A stretch of 15,206 nucleotides of DNA from Acidimicrobiaceae bacterium (GTDB taxonomy: Bacteria; Actinomycetota; Acidimicrobiia; Acidimicrobiales; Palsa-688), in NCBI GenBank assembly GCA_003156795.1, contig PMHU01000270.1, positions 1,839 to 17,044 of the forward strand, written 5' to 3'. Positions within the stretch are counted from its first letter, which is position 1; each line of letters starts with the position of its first letter. Positions 5,930-13,803 of the stretch are shown one piece after another. Both the position numbers and the translations under genes were made by a program. The notes beneath the pieces are model-generated. The model was not told the origin of the DNA, did not search any database, and saw nothing but the letters and a program-made list of their open reading frames with translations.

Positions 5930-6532
5930 ATGTCCATCGACTGGCTGGTGGGTGACCACACGGCCGTGGCGGCTGAACGCATCCTCGATGTCGCCGGGCA
6001 GTGCTTCGCCGAGCGGGGCGTGGCCGGGGCCACGATGGGAGACATCGCGGCGGCTGCCGGTTGCTCCCGTCCTACCATCTACCGCTACTTTCAAGACCGA
6101 GATGCTCTCCGCATGGCTTTCGTCCATCGCGAGGCACGCCGGATCGGTGCCCGTATCGCCGCCGACGCAGAGGCGGCGGCCGACCCTACCGCCCGCCTCG
6201 TCGACGCCATGGTTGAGGCCCTCTCTCGGGTTCGGAGCGATCCGGTCCTAGCCGCTTGGTTCAGGGGCGACCAGCGCAGCACAGCTACCGACATCGCGGC
6301 CACGTCGCAGGTGATCCTGGCCATAACGGCCGCTTTTCTCGGCGACCCGACTGACGACGACATCCGCGACCGAGCCCGATGGGTAGTGCGCATCGTGCTG
6401 TCGCTGCTAAATGATCCCGGCGACAGTGAGGCCGAGGAACGGCGGCTCCTGCAGCGATACCTGGCGCCGGTCGTTGTGCCCGTTGAGCGGCCGACGCCGA
6501 GGACCGCCATTCGCAGAAGGGAGAGAACATGA
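5930..6532 (+). CDS. TetR family regulator of the adjacent oxidoreductase gene
   Basis: A 200-residue TetR-type repressor. Helix 1 lies near 13-29 (AAERILDVAGQCFAERG). The helix-turn-helix is near 36-55 (TMGDIAAAAGCSRPTIYRYF), followed by the family-typical 'Q.RDALR.AFVHRE'. The ligand domain has no recognisable specificity. The ATG at 5930 is the natural start given the position of helix 1, although no clear Shine-Dalgarno precedes it and the frame extends upstream. The last codon overlaps the next gene by 4 nt (ATGA), so repressor and oxidoreductase are made from one transcript. The regulator probably senses the substrate or product of that enzyme. The C-terminus is Arg/Pro-rich (RPTPRTAIRRRERT) beyond the usual fold. 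Confidence 0.9.
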   Translation: MSIDWLVGDHTAVAAERILDVAGQCFAERGVAGATMGDIAAAAGCSRPTIYRYFQDRDALRMAFVHREARRIGARIAADAEAAADPTARLVDAMVEALSRVRSDPVLAAWFRGDQRSTATDIAATSQVILAITAAFLGDPTDDDIRDRARWVVRIVLSLLNDPGDSEAEERRLLQRYLAPVVVPVERPTPRTAIRRRERT

Positions 6533-7686
6533 TCAAGGTAGGAGTGTGGGGACCGGGCTCGATGGGGCTCATCGCATTACGGGCGGTGATCGACCATCCG
6601 AGGCTCGAACTCGTCAGTGTCATTGTTCACAGCGATTCCAAGGTGGGCCGTGACGCGGGCGAGCTGTGCGGGATTGGCCACGTTGGTGTCATCGCCACGC
6701 AAGACCCCAACGTTCTCCTGCGAGGCGACGCTGAGGTGGTCGTCTACGCGGCCGCGGCCAACCTTAGACCGGCAGAGGCGATCGAAGACATGGTCACGAT
6801 CCTGCGCAGCGGCAAGAACGTCGTGTCTTGCTCAGTAGTGCCCCTAGTCTTTCCGAGCGCGGTCGATGCTGCGTTCACCGATCCGCTCAGACAGGCCTGC
6901 GAGGAAGGTGGGGTGTCGTTCTTCAACACCGGGATCGATCCTGGCTTCGCCAACGACATCCTTCCGCTGGCGTTGTCCGGGCTCTCCCGGAACATCGACT
7001 CGATCCGAGTGACCGAGATGTTCAATTACGGCACCTACCCCGACACGACGGCGGTGTACGACATTCTCGGCTTCGGCCAGCCGCCAGATTTCGAGGCCTT
7101 CGCCGCCATGCCTGGAGTGTTCAGTTTCGGATGGGGTCCGGTGCTTTATCAACTGGCCGCTGGGCTGGAAGTCGAAATCGAGCGCCTCAGCGAGGAAGTC
7201 GAACGTCAGGCCAGCGACAAAACCTTTGACACGCCCACCGGCCGAGTTGAGGCCGGCACCATTGGCGCCATGCGCTCGACGCTAACCGGCCACGTCAACG
7301 GGAAACCCAAGCTGGTCATTGACCACGTCAGCCGCATGCATGACGACCTCGCCCCAGGCTGGCCGCAGCCGCACATTTCCATCCCGCCCCGTGACTTCGG
7401 ATACCCCGGCGTGACCGGTCGCGGCGTCTACCGCGTCGAGATCAATGGGTCACCGACCGTGCGGTGTGAGCTCGAACTCGCCGAAGAGGCGGACCATGAT
7501 CTCGGCGCTCGGATGGCCGGATCGGCACGGATGGTCAACGCGATCCCCGCTGTTTGGTCTGCCCGGCCTGGGCTCTTAGGCGCGTTGGATCTGCCCATCG
7601 TCACCGGCGCTGGTCTGGTCCGGCCCGCTCTTGGCCCATCCCCCGACAGCCGGGAGTTCAACTTCGACGTCGCCCGCTCGCATTAG
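6529..7686 (+). CDS. NAD(P)-dependent dihydrodipicolinate reductase-like / 2,4-diaminopentanoate dehydrogenase-like protein
   Basis: A 385-residue oxidoreductase. The Rossmann dinucleotide-binding motif is at the N-terminus as VGVWGPGSMG (G8-x-G10-xx-G13). A DapB-like mid region follows, with 'ANLRPAEAIEDMVTILRSGKNVVSCSVVPLVFP' spanning about 79-112 and 'FFNTGIDPGFANDILPLALSG' near 130-150. It is much longer than true DapB (about 245-270 residues) and lacks the DapB signature, so it is not a lysine-pathway enzyme. The family contains 2,4-diaminopentanoate dehydrogenase and many actinobacterial proteins labelled 'dihydrodipicolinate reductase' of unknown substrate. Oxidation or reduction of an amino or imino compound is the safest guess. 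The start overlaps the tetR stop by 4 nt, with GGGAGAG about 4 nt upstream as Shine-Dalgarno. Substrate is not predictable from the sequence. Confidence 0.85.
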   Translation: MIKVGVWGPGSMGLIALRAVIDHPRLELVSVIVHSDSKVGRDAGELCGIGHVGVIATQDPNVLLRGDAEVVVYAAAANLRPAEAIEDMVTILRSGKNVVSCSVVPLVFPSAVDAAFTDPLRQACEEGGVSFFNTGIDPGFANDILPLALSGLSRNIDSIRVTEMFNYGTYPDTTAVYDILGFGQPPDFEAFAAMPGVFSFGWGPVLYQLAAGLEVEIERLSEEVERQASDKTFDTPTGRVEAGTIGAMRSTLTGHVNGKPKLVIDHVSRMHDDLAPGWPQPHISIPPRDFGYPGVTGRGVYRVEINGSPTVRCELELAEEADHDLGARMAGSARMVNAIPAVWSARPGLLGALDLPIVTGAGLVRPALGPSPDSREFNFDVARSH

Positions 7687-7778
7687 ACGGCCATGTCGGA
7701 TCAACGCCGTAAAGACCGTCTTCGACCTGAATCCAGGGGTGGGAACTATCGGAGACACGGCGAAGACGCGACTCCTCC

Positions 7779-7976
7779 TCAGAAGCGTCGGGCGGGGAGC
7801 GTCAACAGGACCATACCGGTATGCGGTCCACTCCCGATGTCCAGCCGCTGGCCGGTCGGCGAGCAGTGCTCCAGCTCCACGGGGCGGCCAACCCAGACGC
7901 CATCGCTTCGCTGGTCGTGGCCGCCGCATTCAACCAATCCCAACCACGATCCTGTTGCTTGGTCGGCGGCTACCAC
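7779..7976 (-). CDS. Possible small ORF following ureD
   Basis: A 65-residue frame starts with GTG overlapping the ureD stop by 7 nt and ends at a TGA. The peptide includes GVWVGRPVELEHCSPTGQRLDI followed by GSGPHTGMVLLTLP, which has a more protein-like composition than the alternative frames in the same gap. No family is recognised and no Shine-Dalgarno is evident beyond coupling to ureD. The overlap fits the coupled layout of the urease genes, but a chance open frame in GC-rich DNA is equally possible. Confidence 0.2.
   Translation of the reverse strand: MVAADQATGSWLGLVECGGHDQRSDGVWVGRPVELEHCSPTGQRLDIGSGPHTGMVLLTLPARRF
7808..7829. terminator. Hairpin between convergent genes, candidate bidirectional terminator
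   Basis: GGACC (7808-7812) and GGTCC (7825-7829) flank the perfect 12-bp palindrome CATACCGGTATG (7812-7823), giving a compact stem-loop. It is in the 283-nt gap between the dihydrodipicolinate reductase-like gene (plus) and ureD (minus), where both transcripts should end. There is no T-tract, so function as a terminator is uncertain. Confidence 0.3.
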
Positions 7977-8788
7977 TGATACGGCCCTCCGGTGGCCCAG
8001 GACAGGTCAGGGACCTGAGCCATGAGTTTTGCGACAAGGTGACGGCACTCGGCGAGCCGGTCGCCCCAGGCGCTGAACTGCACACCGGCGCCTGTCAGCG
8101 GTAGGGCGGTCCCTCTCACGGACGTTCCTTCGACGAACTCGACTGCCGTGGCCGCGTGAGCATTGGGATCCACGATGGTCATCGAGCAAACCGCCCGAGC
8201 ACCTGCCAGCACCGCTGATGACGTCCAGCCAGCAGCGGCCGGGCCGGCGGCTAGTTCGGAGATCAGGACAGGGGTGCGGTCGACGATGACTGACATGCGG
8301 CTTCGCCACGTCCCTGGATCCTCGCCGAATCTGCCGAGCACGAATTCGTCGCGCCAAGCGATGCGAGCCGTGTTGGAGACCAATAGTTCCGTTTCGCTGC
8401 GATGATCGGCGCCGCTGGCGGCGACTCCTGGCTCCGTCGCCCAGCGCAACGTTGCGTAGTCGGACACCTGGGCTTTGACGATCATGGCCGATTGACGCGG
8501 ACGTATCGGTCCGCGCCGGGCAACGGTAGCGCTGAGCGAGCGCACGTCCAGTTGGCAGCCTTCGCCGGCGGTCACTTCGATTTTCAGGCGATCCCCTCCG
8601 AGCGGGTGGGCAGCTGTGCCTACCAGCCAGGCGCCCCATGGAGTGGGGCGGAACGCCAGCGCGCCGGTGGATCGAAGGAGATCTACGACAAGTCGATCTC
8701 CCATCGCGTTGCTGACGCTGAGGGCGGCGCTCCCAGCGTCGCTATAACCGTCGTGGCTCCTGGGCGCCACCTCAGTTGACGGCGGCAT
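7970..8788 (-). CDS. ureD: Urease accessory protein UreD (UreH)
   Basis: A 272-residue urease maturation scaffold. UreD binds apo-urease and recruits UreF and UreG for nickel delivery. Family features include the early segment 'GALAFRPTPWGAWLVGTAAHPLGGDRLKIEVTAGEGCQLDV' at roughly 42-82, which corresponds to the conserved PGGGLLGGDRL.. .V....A...V region in a diverged form. Later comes 'LLVSNTARIAWRDEFVLGRFGE', in the place of the conserved acid-rich W.DE.. strand. Sequence conservation is low, as is usual for actinobacterial UreD. The identification rests on this pattern plus its place as last gene of ureABCFGD. The ATG at 8788 overlaps ureG by 17 nt; a GTG six codons later is an alternative. 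It may be followed by a small coupled ORF. Confidence 0.9.
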   Translation of the reverse strand: MPPSTEVAPRSHDGYSDAGSAALSVSNAMGDRLVVDLLRSTGALAFRPTPWGAWLVGTAAHPLGGDRLKIEVTAGEGCQLDVRSLSATVARRGPIRPRQSAMIVKAQVSDYATLRWATEPGVAASGADHRSETELLVSNTARIAWRDEFVLGRFGEDPGTWRSRMSVIVDRTPVLISELAAGPAAAGWTSSAVLAGARAVCSMTIVDPNAHAATAVEFVEGTSVRGTALPLTGAGVQFSAWGDRLAECRHLVAKLMAQVPDLSWATGGPYQW

Positions 8789-9500
8789 CCGCCTGAGGGG
8801 CTGAGGCCTCGCGGCCTCCTACCCACGCCAGTACCCACTGCACGACCGCTGCGAGCCCCTCGCCGGTGCGCAGTGACAGGAACGCTACGGGCAAACCCTT
8901 CCTCATGGCGTGCGCGTCGCGCTCCATGACTGATAGGTCTGCGCCCACGAGCGGCGCCAGATCGATCTTGTTGATCACCAGCAGGTCCGATCGCGTCACG
9001 CCGGGGCCGCCCTTGCGGGGGACCTTGTCGCCGCCGGCCACATCCAGCACGAATATCTGGCGGTCAACAAGTCCTCGGGAGAAGGTAGCGGTGAGGTTGT
9101 CGCCGCCGCTCTCGACCATTATCAGTTCGGCAGTGGGGTAGCGCTCCGCCAGGAGAGCCACTGCGTCCAGATTGGCGACGATGTCGTCGCGGATGGCGGT
9201 GTGTGGGCAGCACCCGGTTTCCACCGCCACGATCCGCTCCGGCTCCACCGCGCCGGAACGGCGAAGGAAGTCGGCGTCTTCGGTGGTGTAGATGTCGTTG
9301 GTGACGACCGCCAACTCGACGTGACCCGCCAGGGCTCGGCACAGGGCCGCAACCAACGCCGTCTTGCCACTGCCGACTGGACCGCCGATCCCCAAGTGTC
9401 GCGGCCGAGTTTGGAGCCCGCCGACCTCAGACGTCGGTTCTCCTGCCTGGCTGGGATCGATGCGATCATGGTCGTGGCTTGTTCCGGGTTCAGCTGGCAA
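8772..9500 (-). CDS. ureG: Urease accessory GTPase UreG
   Basis: A 242-residue SIMIBI-class GTPase that powers nickel insertion into urease. The Walker A motif GPVGSGKT is at 40-47, the nickel-site motif CPH is at C98-H100 in ETGCCPHTAIRDD, and the segment ESGGDNLTATFS is followed by 'FVLDVAGGDKVPRKGGPGV' and the guanine-specificity motif NKID. The start is TTG at 9500: AGAGGAG lies about 8 nt upstream, and no ATG or GTG occurs in frame before the P-loop. It overlaps ureF by 11 nt. The short N-terminal extension contains only SHDHD, not a long His-rich tail, so nickel storage by this protein looks limited. The residue before the CPH cysteine is Cys97 where Gly is common. Identification is certain. 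Confidence 0.97.
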   Translation of the reverse strand: MPAEPGTSHDHDRIDPSQAGEPTSEVGGLQTRPRHLGIGGPVGSGKTALVAALCRALAGHVELAVVTNDIYTTEDADFLRRSGAVEPERIVAVETGCCPHTAIRDDIVANLDAVALLAERYPTAELIMVESGGDNLTATFSRGLVDRQIFVLDVAGGDKVPRKGGPGVTRSDLLVINKIDLAPLVGADLSVMERDAHAMRKGLPVAFLSLRTGEGLAAVVQWVLAWVGGREASAPQADAAVN

Positions 9501-10191
9501 AGAGCCGCTCCTCTCGCCTTGAGTGGATTTCGGTCAACAGGTCCAGTGCGGGCGAGGCGAATGAAGGTAACAGCCGCAAGGGCTCATCACCCTCGGCGGA
9601 AGCCGAGTTGGCGATGTCGTCGATCGTGGGCCCCAGGCTGGCGATGATCCCCGTGACGGCTAGCGGGTCGAGACCGAGCAGCCGCACCGCCGCCGCGGCG
9701 GGACCGGCGACCGAGTTGTAGGCAGCAACCACGGCTGTGGCGTGTGGGGTGAGAGAAGCGGACGCGCCCACGGCCCCGAGGACTACCGGGTGGTGCGGGT
9801 CCTCTTTGCCGCGCGTCGCACTGAGGGAGCGGAGGATCGGACCGGGAAAGACCGTCAGGCCACTTCGCAACAGTTGACCGCCGATGCGGCGCGATGTCGC
9901 CCGGCTTGCGGGCGACGGCAACCTGGCTGACAGTTCCTCGTTGGCCTCGTCCCACAACGCGGGCAGGTTATCGATTTCGGTCGCCGTGGCCTTGTGGCAC
10001 AGCGACGCTGACGCGTACGTGACCAGCACACCCGCGGTCCGCAGGCGACCTTCGAGAAACGTCCGCAGGGTTGGGATGCTTTCGACCGCTCCGGAGTCGA
10101 TTGCCTGCTCGATGCCTCCGGAGTGAGCGTGACCGCCGGCGGGGAAGCGAGCGTCGGCCAAGAGAAGGGCCAGTGAGTCAGGACCCGCCAT
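9490..10191 (-). CDS. ureF: Urease accessory protein UreF
   Basis: A 233-residue, mostly helical maturation factor that bridges UreD and UreG on apo-urease and gates GTP hydrolysis. The N-terminal signature LALLLADARFPAGGHAHSGGIEQAI (about 7-31) is the family hallmark corresponding to 'L.LL...FP.G...S.GLE'. Here the Gly-His-Ala-His-Ser-Gly variant is typical of actinobacteria. The C-terminal region 'SVAGPAAAAVRLLGLDPLAV' and the final helices also fit. The start ATG shares one base with the ureC TGA stop, so translation is coupled. The C-terminus 'REERLFAS' is encoded in DNA that also supplies the Shine-Dalgarno of ureG. Length is normal and no defect is seen. Confidence 0.95.
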   Translation of the reverse strand: MAGPDSLALLLADARFPAGGHAHSGGIEQAIDSGAVESIPTLRTFLEGRLRTAGVLVTYASASLCHKATATEIDNLPALWDEANEELSARLPSPASRATSRRIGGQLLRSGLTVFPGPILRSLSATRGKEDPHHPVVLGAVGASASLTPHATAVVAAYNSVAGPAAAAVRLLGLDPLAVTGIIASLGPTIDDIANSASAEGDEPLRLLPSFASPALDLLTEIHSRREERLFAS

Positions 10192-11900
10192 CAGAAGAGG
10201 AAGTAACGCTGCGCCATCGGCAGCTCGCGGGCCGGAGCAGGTTCTACCTCGATGCCGTCGATGCTGACGGTGAACGAGTCCGGATCGACCCTTATGTGAG
10301 GAAGGGTGTCGTTGTTTGGAAGGTCGCGTTTCGTGAGATGGCGGACATCGGCCACGGCGACGATACGTCGGTTCAACCCGAGACGCTCAGGCAGACCGTC
10401 CTCCACGGCCGCGGGCGCCACGAAGGCCAAGCTGGTCAGACCGGCGACGCGCGGGGAGGCGCCGAACATCGGCCGCGGAAGGACCGGCTGGGGGGTCGGG
10501 ATCGACGCGTTGGCGTCGCCCATCGCCGCCCAGGCGATCACTCCGCCCTTGACGACTACGTGCGGCCGCACACCGAAGAAAGCCGGATGCCACAGCACCA
10601 GGTCGGCCAGCTTCCCGGTTTCGACCGATCCCACCTCTGCGGCGAGGCCGTGAGCGACGGCCGGGCATATCGTGTACTTGGCCACGTACCTGGTGGCGCG
10701 CCGGTTGTCGGCCGCGCCGTCGCCGGGTAAAGCCCCGCGCCGGGCTTTCATGACGTGCGCGGTCTGCCATGTTCGCAGTATGACCTCGCCGGCTCGGCCC
10801 ATGGCCTGGGAGTCTGAGCCGATCATGGAGATGGCCCCGATATCGTGCAGCACGTCTTCGGCCGCCATCGTGGTCCCCCGGATTCGGCTTTCGGCGAAGG
10901 CCAGGTCCTCGGGGACGCGCGGGTTCAGGTGGTGGCAGACCATCAACATGTCGAGGTGCTCGTCGAGGGTGTTGACCGTATGCGGCATAGTCGGGTTGGT
11001 CGACGACGGCAGGACGTTTTCGTGGCCGGCCACGACTACGATATCGGGGGCGTGGCCTCCGCCGGCTCCCTCGGTGTGATAGGCGTGGATCGTGCGCCCG
11101 GCGATGGCGGAGATGGTGTCTTCGACGAAGCCGGCCTCGTTGATGGTGTCGCTGTGGAGGGCCACTTGCACACCGGCCTCGTCGGCAACGGCGAGGCAGG
11201 TGTCGATGGCCGCGGGAGTGGAACCCCAGTCCTCATGCAATTTCAGGCCGGATGCGCCGGCACGGAGCTGTTCCCAAATCGCCTCCGCCGACGCGGTGTT
11301 GCCTTTGCCAAGGAGAGCCACGTTGACGGGGAAGCCGTCCATGGCCTGCAGCATGCGCGCCAGGTACCACGCTCCCGGCGTCACAGTCGTGGCCCGGGTG
11401 CCTTCGGCTGGACCGGTGCCTCCCCCTATCAGGGTGGTGATCCCACTGGCTAAAGCCTCATCGACGATCTGCGGGCAGATGAAATGGACGTGGCAGTCGA
11501 TGCCGCCTGCCGTCAGAATTAGGCCGTTGCCGGCGAGTATCTCTGTTGACGGCCCGATCACCAGCTGCGGATGCACTCCTTCGGTGATGTCGGGGTTTCC
11601 GGCCTTGCCGAGCGCCACGATTCGTCCGTCTCGCACACCGACATCGGCCTTGATGACGCCCCAGTGGTCGAGCACGACCGCGCCCGTTATGACCAGGTCA
11701 GGTGTGCCTTGGACCCGGGTGGCAACGGACTGGGCCATCGATTCGCGGATCGTCTTGCCGCCCCCGAAGACGGCTTCGTCGCCGGGCCCGCTCCAGTCGG
11801 CGGTGACCTCGATGAACAGGTCGGTGTCGGCCAGGCGAATGCGGTCGCCAACGGTCGGCCCGTAAAGCGCCGCGTAGCGGTCGCGCGCCATAAATGTCAT
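10191..11900 (-). CDS. ureC: Urease subunit alpha
   Basis: The catalytic subunit, 569 residues, hydrolysing urea to ammonia and carbamate with a di-nickel centre. All key residues are present with a +3 offset from the Klebsiella numbering: nickel ligands H137 and H139 (CHVHF), carbamylated K220 (GLKLHEDWG), H249 (HSDT), H275 (HTEGAGGGHAPD), the mobile-flap C322-H323 (MVCHHL) and D363 (GSDSQAMGR). The N-terminal 'RYAALYGPTVGDRIRLADTDL' is standard. The C-terminus 'LPMAQRYFLF' is also canonical. The ATG overlaps the ureB stop by 4 nt. The protein should be fully active once nickel is inserted by UreDFG. It forms a trimer-based (UreABC)3 complex in the cytoplasm. Confidence 0.99.
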   Translation of the reverse strand: MTFMARDRYAALYGPTVGDRIRLADTDLFIEVTADWSGPGDEAVFGGGKTIRESMAQSVATRVQGTPDLVITGAVVLDHWGVIKADVGVRDGRIVALGKAGNPDITEGVHPQLVIGPSTEILAGNGLILTAGGIDCHVHFICPQIVDEALASGITTLIGGGTGPAEGTRATTVTPGAWYLARMLQAMDGFPVNVALLGKGNTASAEAIWEQLRAGASGLKLHEDWGSTPAAIDTCLAVADEAGVQVALHSDTINEAGFVEDTISAIAGRTIHAYHTEGAGGGHAPDIVVVAGHENVLPSSTNPTMPHTVNTLDEHLDMLMVCHHLNPRVPEDLAFAESRIRGTTMAAEDVLHDIGAISMIGSDSQAMGRAGEVILRTWQTAHVMKARRGALPGDGAADNRRATRYVAKYTICPAVAHGLAAEVGSVETGKLADLVLWHPAFFGVRPHVVVKGGVIAWAAMGDANASIPTPQPVLPRPMFGASPRVAGLTSLAFVAPAAVEDGLPERLGLNRRIVAVADVRHLTKRDLPNNDTLPHIRVDPDSFTVSIDGIEVEPAPARELPMAQRYFLF

Positions 11901-12283
11901 GGCTCGGGTGCCACCGGCTCTGAACTCGCCGGCCTGGCGCCGTCAAGCGGCCCGGCGACCAGGCCGCGCAAGCCGGGGACCCGGCGCGCTCCGCCTAAGT
12001 ATACGAGCTCGACTTCGCGTTCGATCCCCGGTTCGAAGCGCACGGAGGTTCCCGCTGGCACGGCCAGTCGCATGCCTCGAGCCGCGGCCCGATCGAAGGC
12101 CAGGGCCCGGTTCGTTTCGGCGAAATGGAAGTGCGACCCGACCTGTATGGGCCGGTCTCCCTGGTTTACGACCGTCATCACGACTGCCGGGGCGACGCCG
12201 ATCTCGACCGGAGTGTCCGCCAAAATTACCTCGCCAGGCACCAGGGAGTGTCTGTTCGCTGGGGCCGGCATGCCGCTGCTCAC
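11897..12283 (-). CDS. ureB: Urease subunit beta
   Basis: A 128-residue structural subunit. It has the family core 'LVPGEVILADTPVEI' at the N-terminus, 'VVNQGDRPIQVGSHFHFAETNRALAFDR' near 38-65, and 'ARGMRLAVPAGTSVRFEPG'. The C-terminal region 'REVELVYLGGARRVPGLRGLVAG' is also standard. After this the tail 'PLDGARPASSEPVAPEP' is a longer, Pro/Ala-rich extension than in enterobacterial UreB, as often in actinobacteria. The start GTG overlaps the ureA stop (GTGA). An ATG at codon 5 is an alternative start. It assembles with UreA and UreC. Confidence 0.98.
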   Translation of the reverse strand: MSSGMPAPANRHSLVPGEVILADTPVEIGVAPAVVMTVVNQGDRPIQVGSHFHFAETNRALAFDRAAARGMRLAVPAGTSVRFEPGIEREVELVYLGGARRVPGLRGLVAGPLDGARPASSEPVAPEP

Positions 12284-12582
12284 GTGATCGGTTGGTGCAC
12301 CGTCACCAGCTTGGTCCCGTCGGGAAAGGTGGCTTCCACCTGGACCTCCGGGATCATCTCCGCTACCCCTTCCATGACATCAGGCCCACGCAGGACGTGT
12401 CGTGCTGCCGACGCTAGATCAGAGACGCTTCGCCCGTCGCGGGCTCCTTCGAGGACGTAGGACGTGAGCACGGCCACGGCCTCGGGATGGTTCAGCCGAA
12501 GACCCCGGCCACGTCGCTCTCGAGCCAGGCCGGCTGCGACATGGATCAGCAGACGCTCCTGCTCGTGGGGGCTGAGCCTCAT
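12280..12582 (-). CDS. ureA: Urease subunit gamma
   Basis: A 100-residue structural subunit, exactly the typical UreA length. It begins MRLSPHEQERLLIHVAAGLA and contains 'RGRGLRLNHPEAVAVLTSYVLEGARDG' followed by the conserved 'DVMEGVAEMIPEVQVEATFPDGTKLVTVHQPI' at the C-terminus. It is the first gene of the ureABCFGD operon. No strong Shine-Dalgarno is seen, only AGG about 12 nt upstream. The 182-nt gap to the divergent transglutaminase gene must contain the urease promoter. In that gap a TTGACT (minus strand, 12697-12692) followed after 16 nt by TAGCTG is the best promoter-like pair I found, and it is weak. Confidence 0.98.
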   Translation of the reverse strand: MRLSPHEQERLLIHVAAGLARERRGRGLRLNHPEAVAVLTSYVLEGARDGRSVSDLASAARHVLRGPDVMEGVAEMIPEVQVEATFPDGTKLVTVHQPIT

Positions 12583-12764
12583 GGCACGGCCAGCCTGACA
12601 GTTGGGCAGGCCGCGGCGACGACGTCAGCGAACACCATCGGCCGCGTCACCACCGCAGGAATCGTAACCCAGCTACACCGGCTCGGGCATCAGTCAACCA
12701 GAGAATAGAGGCGGTCACGGTAAGAGCTGCTACAGGTCCCCACCGATCTGTGGGATCGTGTCGG

Positions 12765-13649
12765 ATGAGCATCTTCGCCACCTGGGATGCGACGATCGAC
12801 GCGGATGAGACGATGAGGGTGGTTTCCTGTGATTTGGCCTTCGCCGTCACCGAGGCTGCCGAGATCGTCGTTCAGGTCGTGGCTTCGAGTTCGGCCGGTC
12901 ACGTGGTCGCCGAGCGTTTTCAGGTGGAGACGGACGGTAAGCCGTTACCGTCTGTACCGGAGATACGCGATCCGTACGGGGCCAGGCTGCACGTAGTGCG
13001 CTCGGCCCCCGGTCGTCTGACGATCGCCTACGGCGCCAAGATCCAGGCGGGCACGCCGAGAGATTCCGAGAAGAGGATCGCCGACGACGACTCCCGCCGG
13101 CCCATGAACTATGAGCGGCTGATGTACCTGCGACCCAGCCGGTACTGTCCCAACGACCATCTCACCGGTTTCGCCGTGGCCGAGTTCGGCGTGGGTCCTC
13201 CCGCGGGTAGTCGGGTCGCCGCGATCACTGACTGGATACGAGGCCGAATCGGATACGTCCCCGGGTCGAGTTCGGTGCACGACTCTGCTGAGGACACCCT
13301 GCTCACCGGCATGGGAACCTGTCGTGACTTCGCTCACCTCGGTATCGCCCTATGCAGGGCTACCGGGGTACCGGCCCGGTTCGCGGCGGTGTACGCGCCT
13401 GGCCTGTACCCCATGGATTTCCACGCCGTCTTCGAGGCGTTCGAGGACGGTCGCTGGTGTGTTCACGACGCCACCGGTCTGGCCCCCCGCTCGTCGCTCG
13501 TTCGTGTCGTCACCGGGCGGGACGCGGCAGACGCGGCCTTCGCTGACATCACGAGCGGCATCGCAAACCTGGAAACGATCCAGGTGACCGCCACGGTGGG
13601 CTCCTCGCTGCCACCGGACGACCACTCCCATATCGTCGAACTTGCCTGA
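12765..13649 (+). CDS. Transglutaminase-like papain-fold enzyme (COG1305 type)
   Basis: A 294-residue cytoplasmic transglutaminase-like protein, without signal peptide or membrane segment. The catalytic triad is intact: Cys186 in GMGTCRDFAHLGIALCRA, His220 in YPMDFHAVFEAF and Asp235 in VHDATGLAPR. The N-terminal 150 residues form the beta-rich domain that usually precedes this core in bacterial members. Such proteins may act as peptidases, amidases or acyl-transfer enzymes; the reaction is not known for this group. The gene is divergent from urease and is followed after 154 nt by a circularly permuted ATP-grasp gene, its usual genomic partner. ATG 12765 was chosen over the upstream GTG 12750 because the protein starts MSIFATWDATI. 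Neither start has a convincing Shine-Dalgarno. Confidence 0.9.
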   Translation: MSIFATWDATIDADETMRVVSCDLAFAVTEAAEIVVQVVASSSAGHVVAERFQVETDGKPLPSVPEIRDPYGARLHVVRSAPGRLTIAYGAKIQAGTPRDSEKRIADDDSRRPMNYERLMYLRPSRYCPNDHLTGFAVAEFGVGPPAGSRVAAITDWIRGRIGYVPGSSSVHDSAEDTLLTGMGTCRDFAHLGIALCRATGVPARFAAVYAPGLYPMDFHAVFEAFEDGRWCVHDATGLAPRSSLVRVVTGRDAADAAFADITSGIANLETIQVTATVGSSLPPDDHSHIVELA

Positions 13650-13803
13650 AGGCGCCAAGGCGGCTCCGAGTCGATCGTCGGGGTCGGCCGGACCCGGCCA
13701 TGCGATGTTCATGACCACGAAACAGTCCCGACACGCCACCGAGTCACCCTTGAGTCGGACGAGCACGGGTCCTGCCGCGGGCGTCGGCCGTCGGAGGTCG
13801 ATC

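Noticed and set aside
7631..8104. Plus-strand open frames across the reductase-ureD gap
   Set aside because: Arg/Pro/Ser-rich translations without domain features, partly antisense to ureD.
11092..11865. 257-codon open frame on the plus strand across ureC
   Set aside because: It is the antisense shadow of a fully conserved urease alpha subunit, with low-complexity Ser/Arg/Pro composition.
12583..12764. Possible GlnR or nickel-regulator site before ureA
   Set aside because: I looked for GTnAC-N6-GnAAC-like and nickel-box-like symmetry on both strands and found no convincing match.
13681..13695. GGGTC-GGCCG-GACCC hairpin after the transglutaminase gene
   Set aside because: The stem is only 5 bp without a T-tract, and the next gene runs in the same direction, so a terminator call is not supported.
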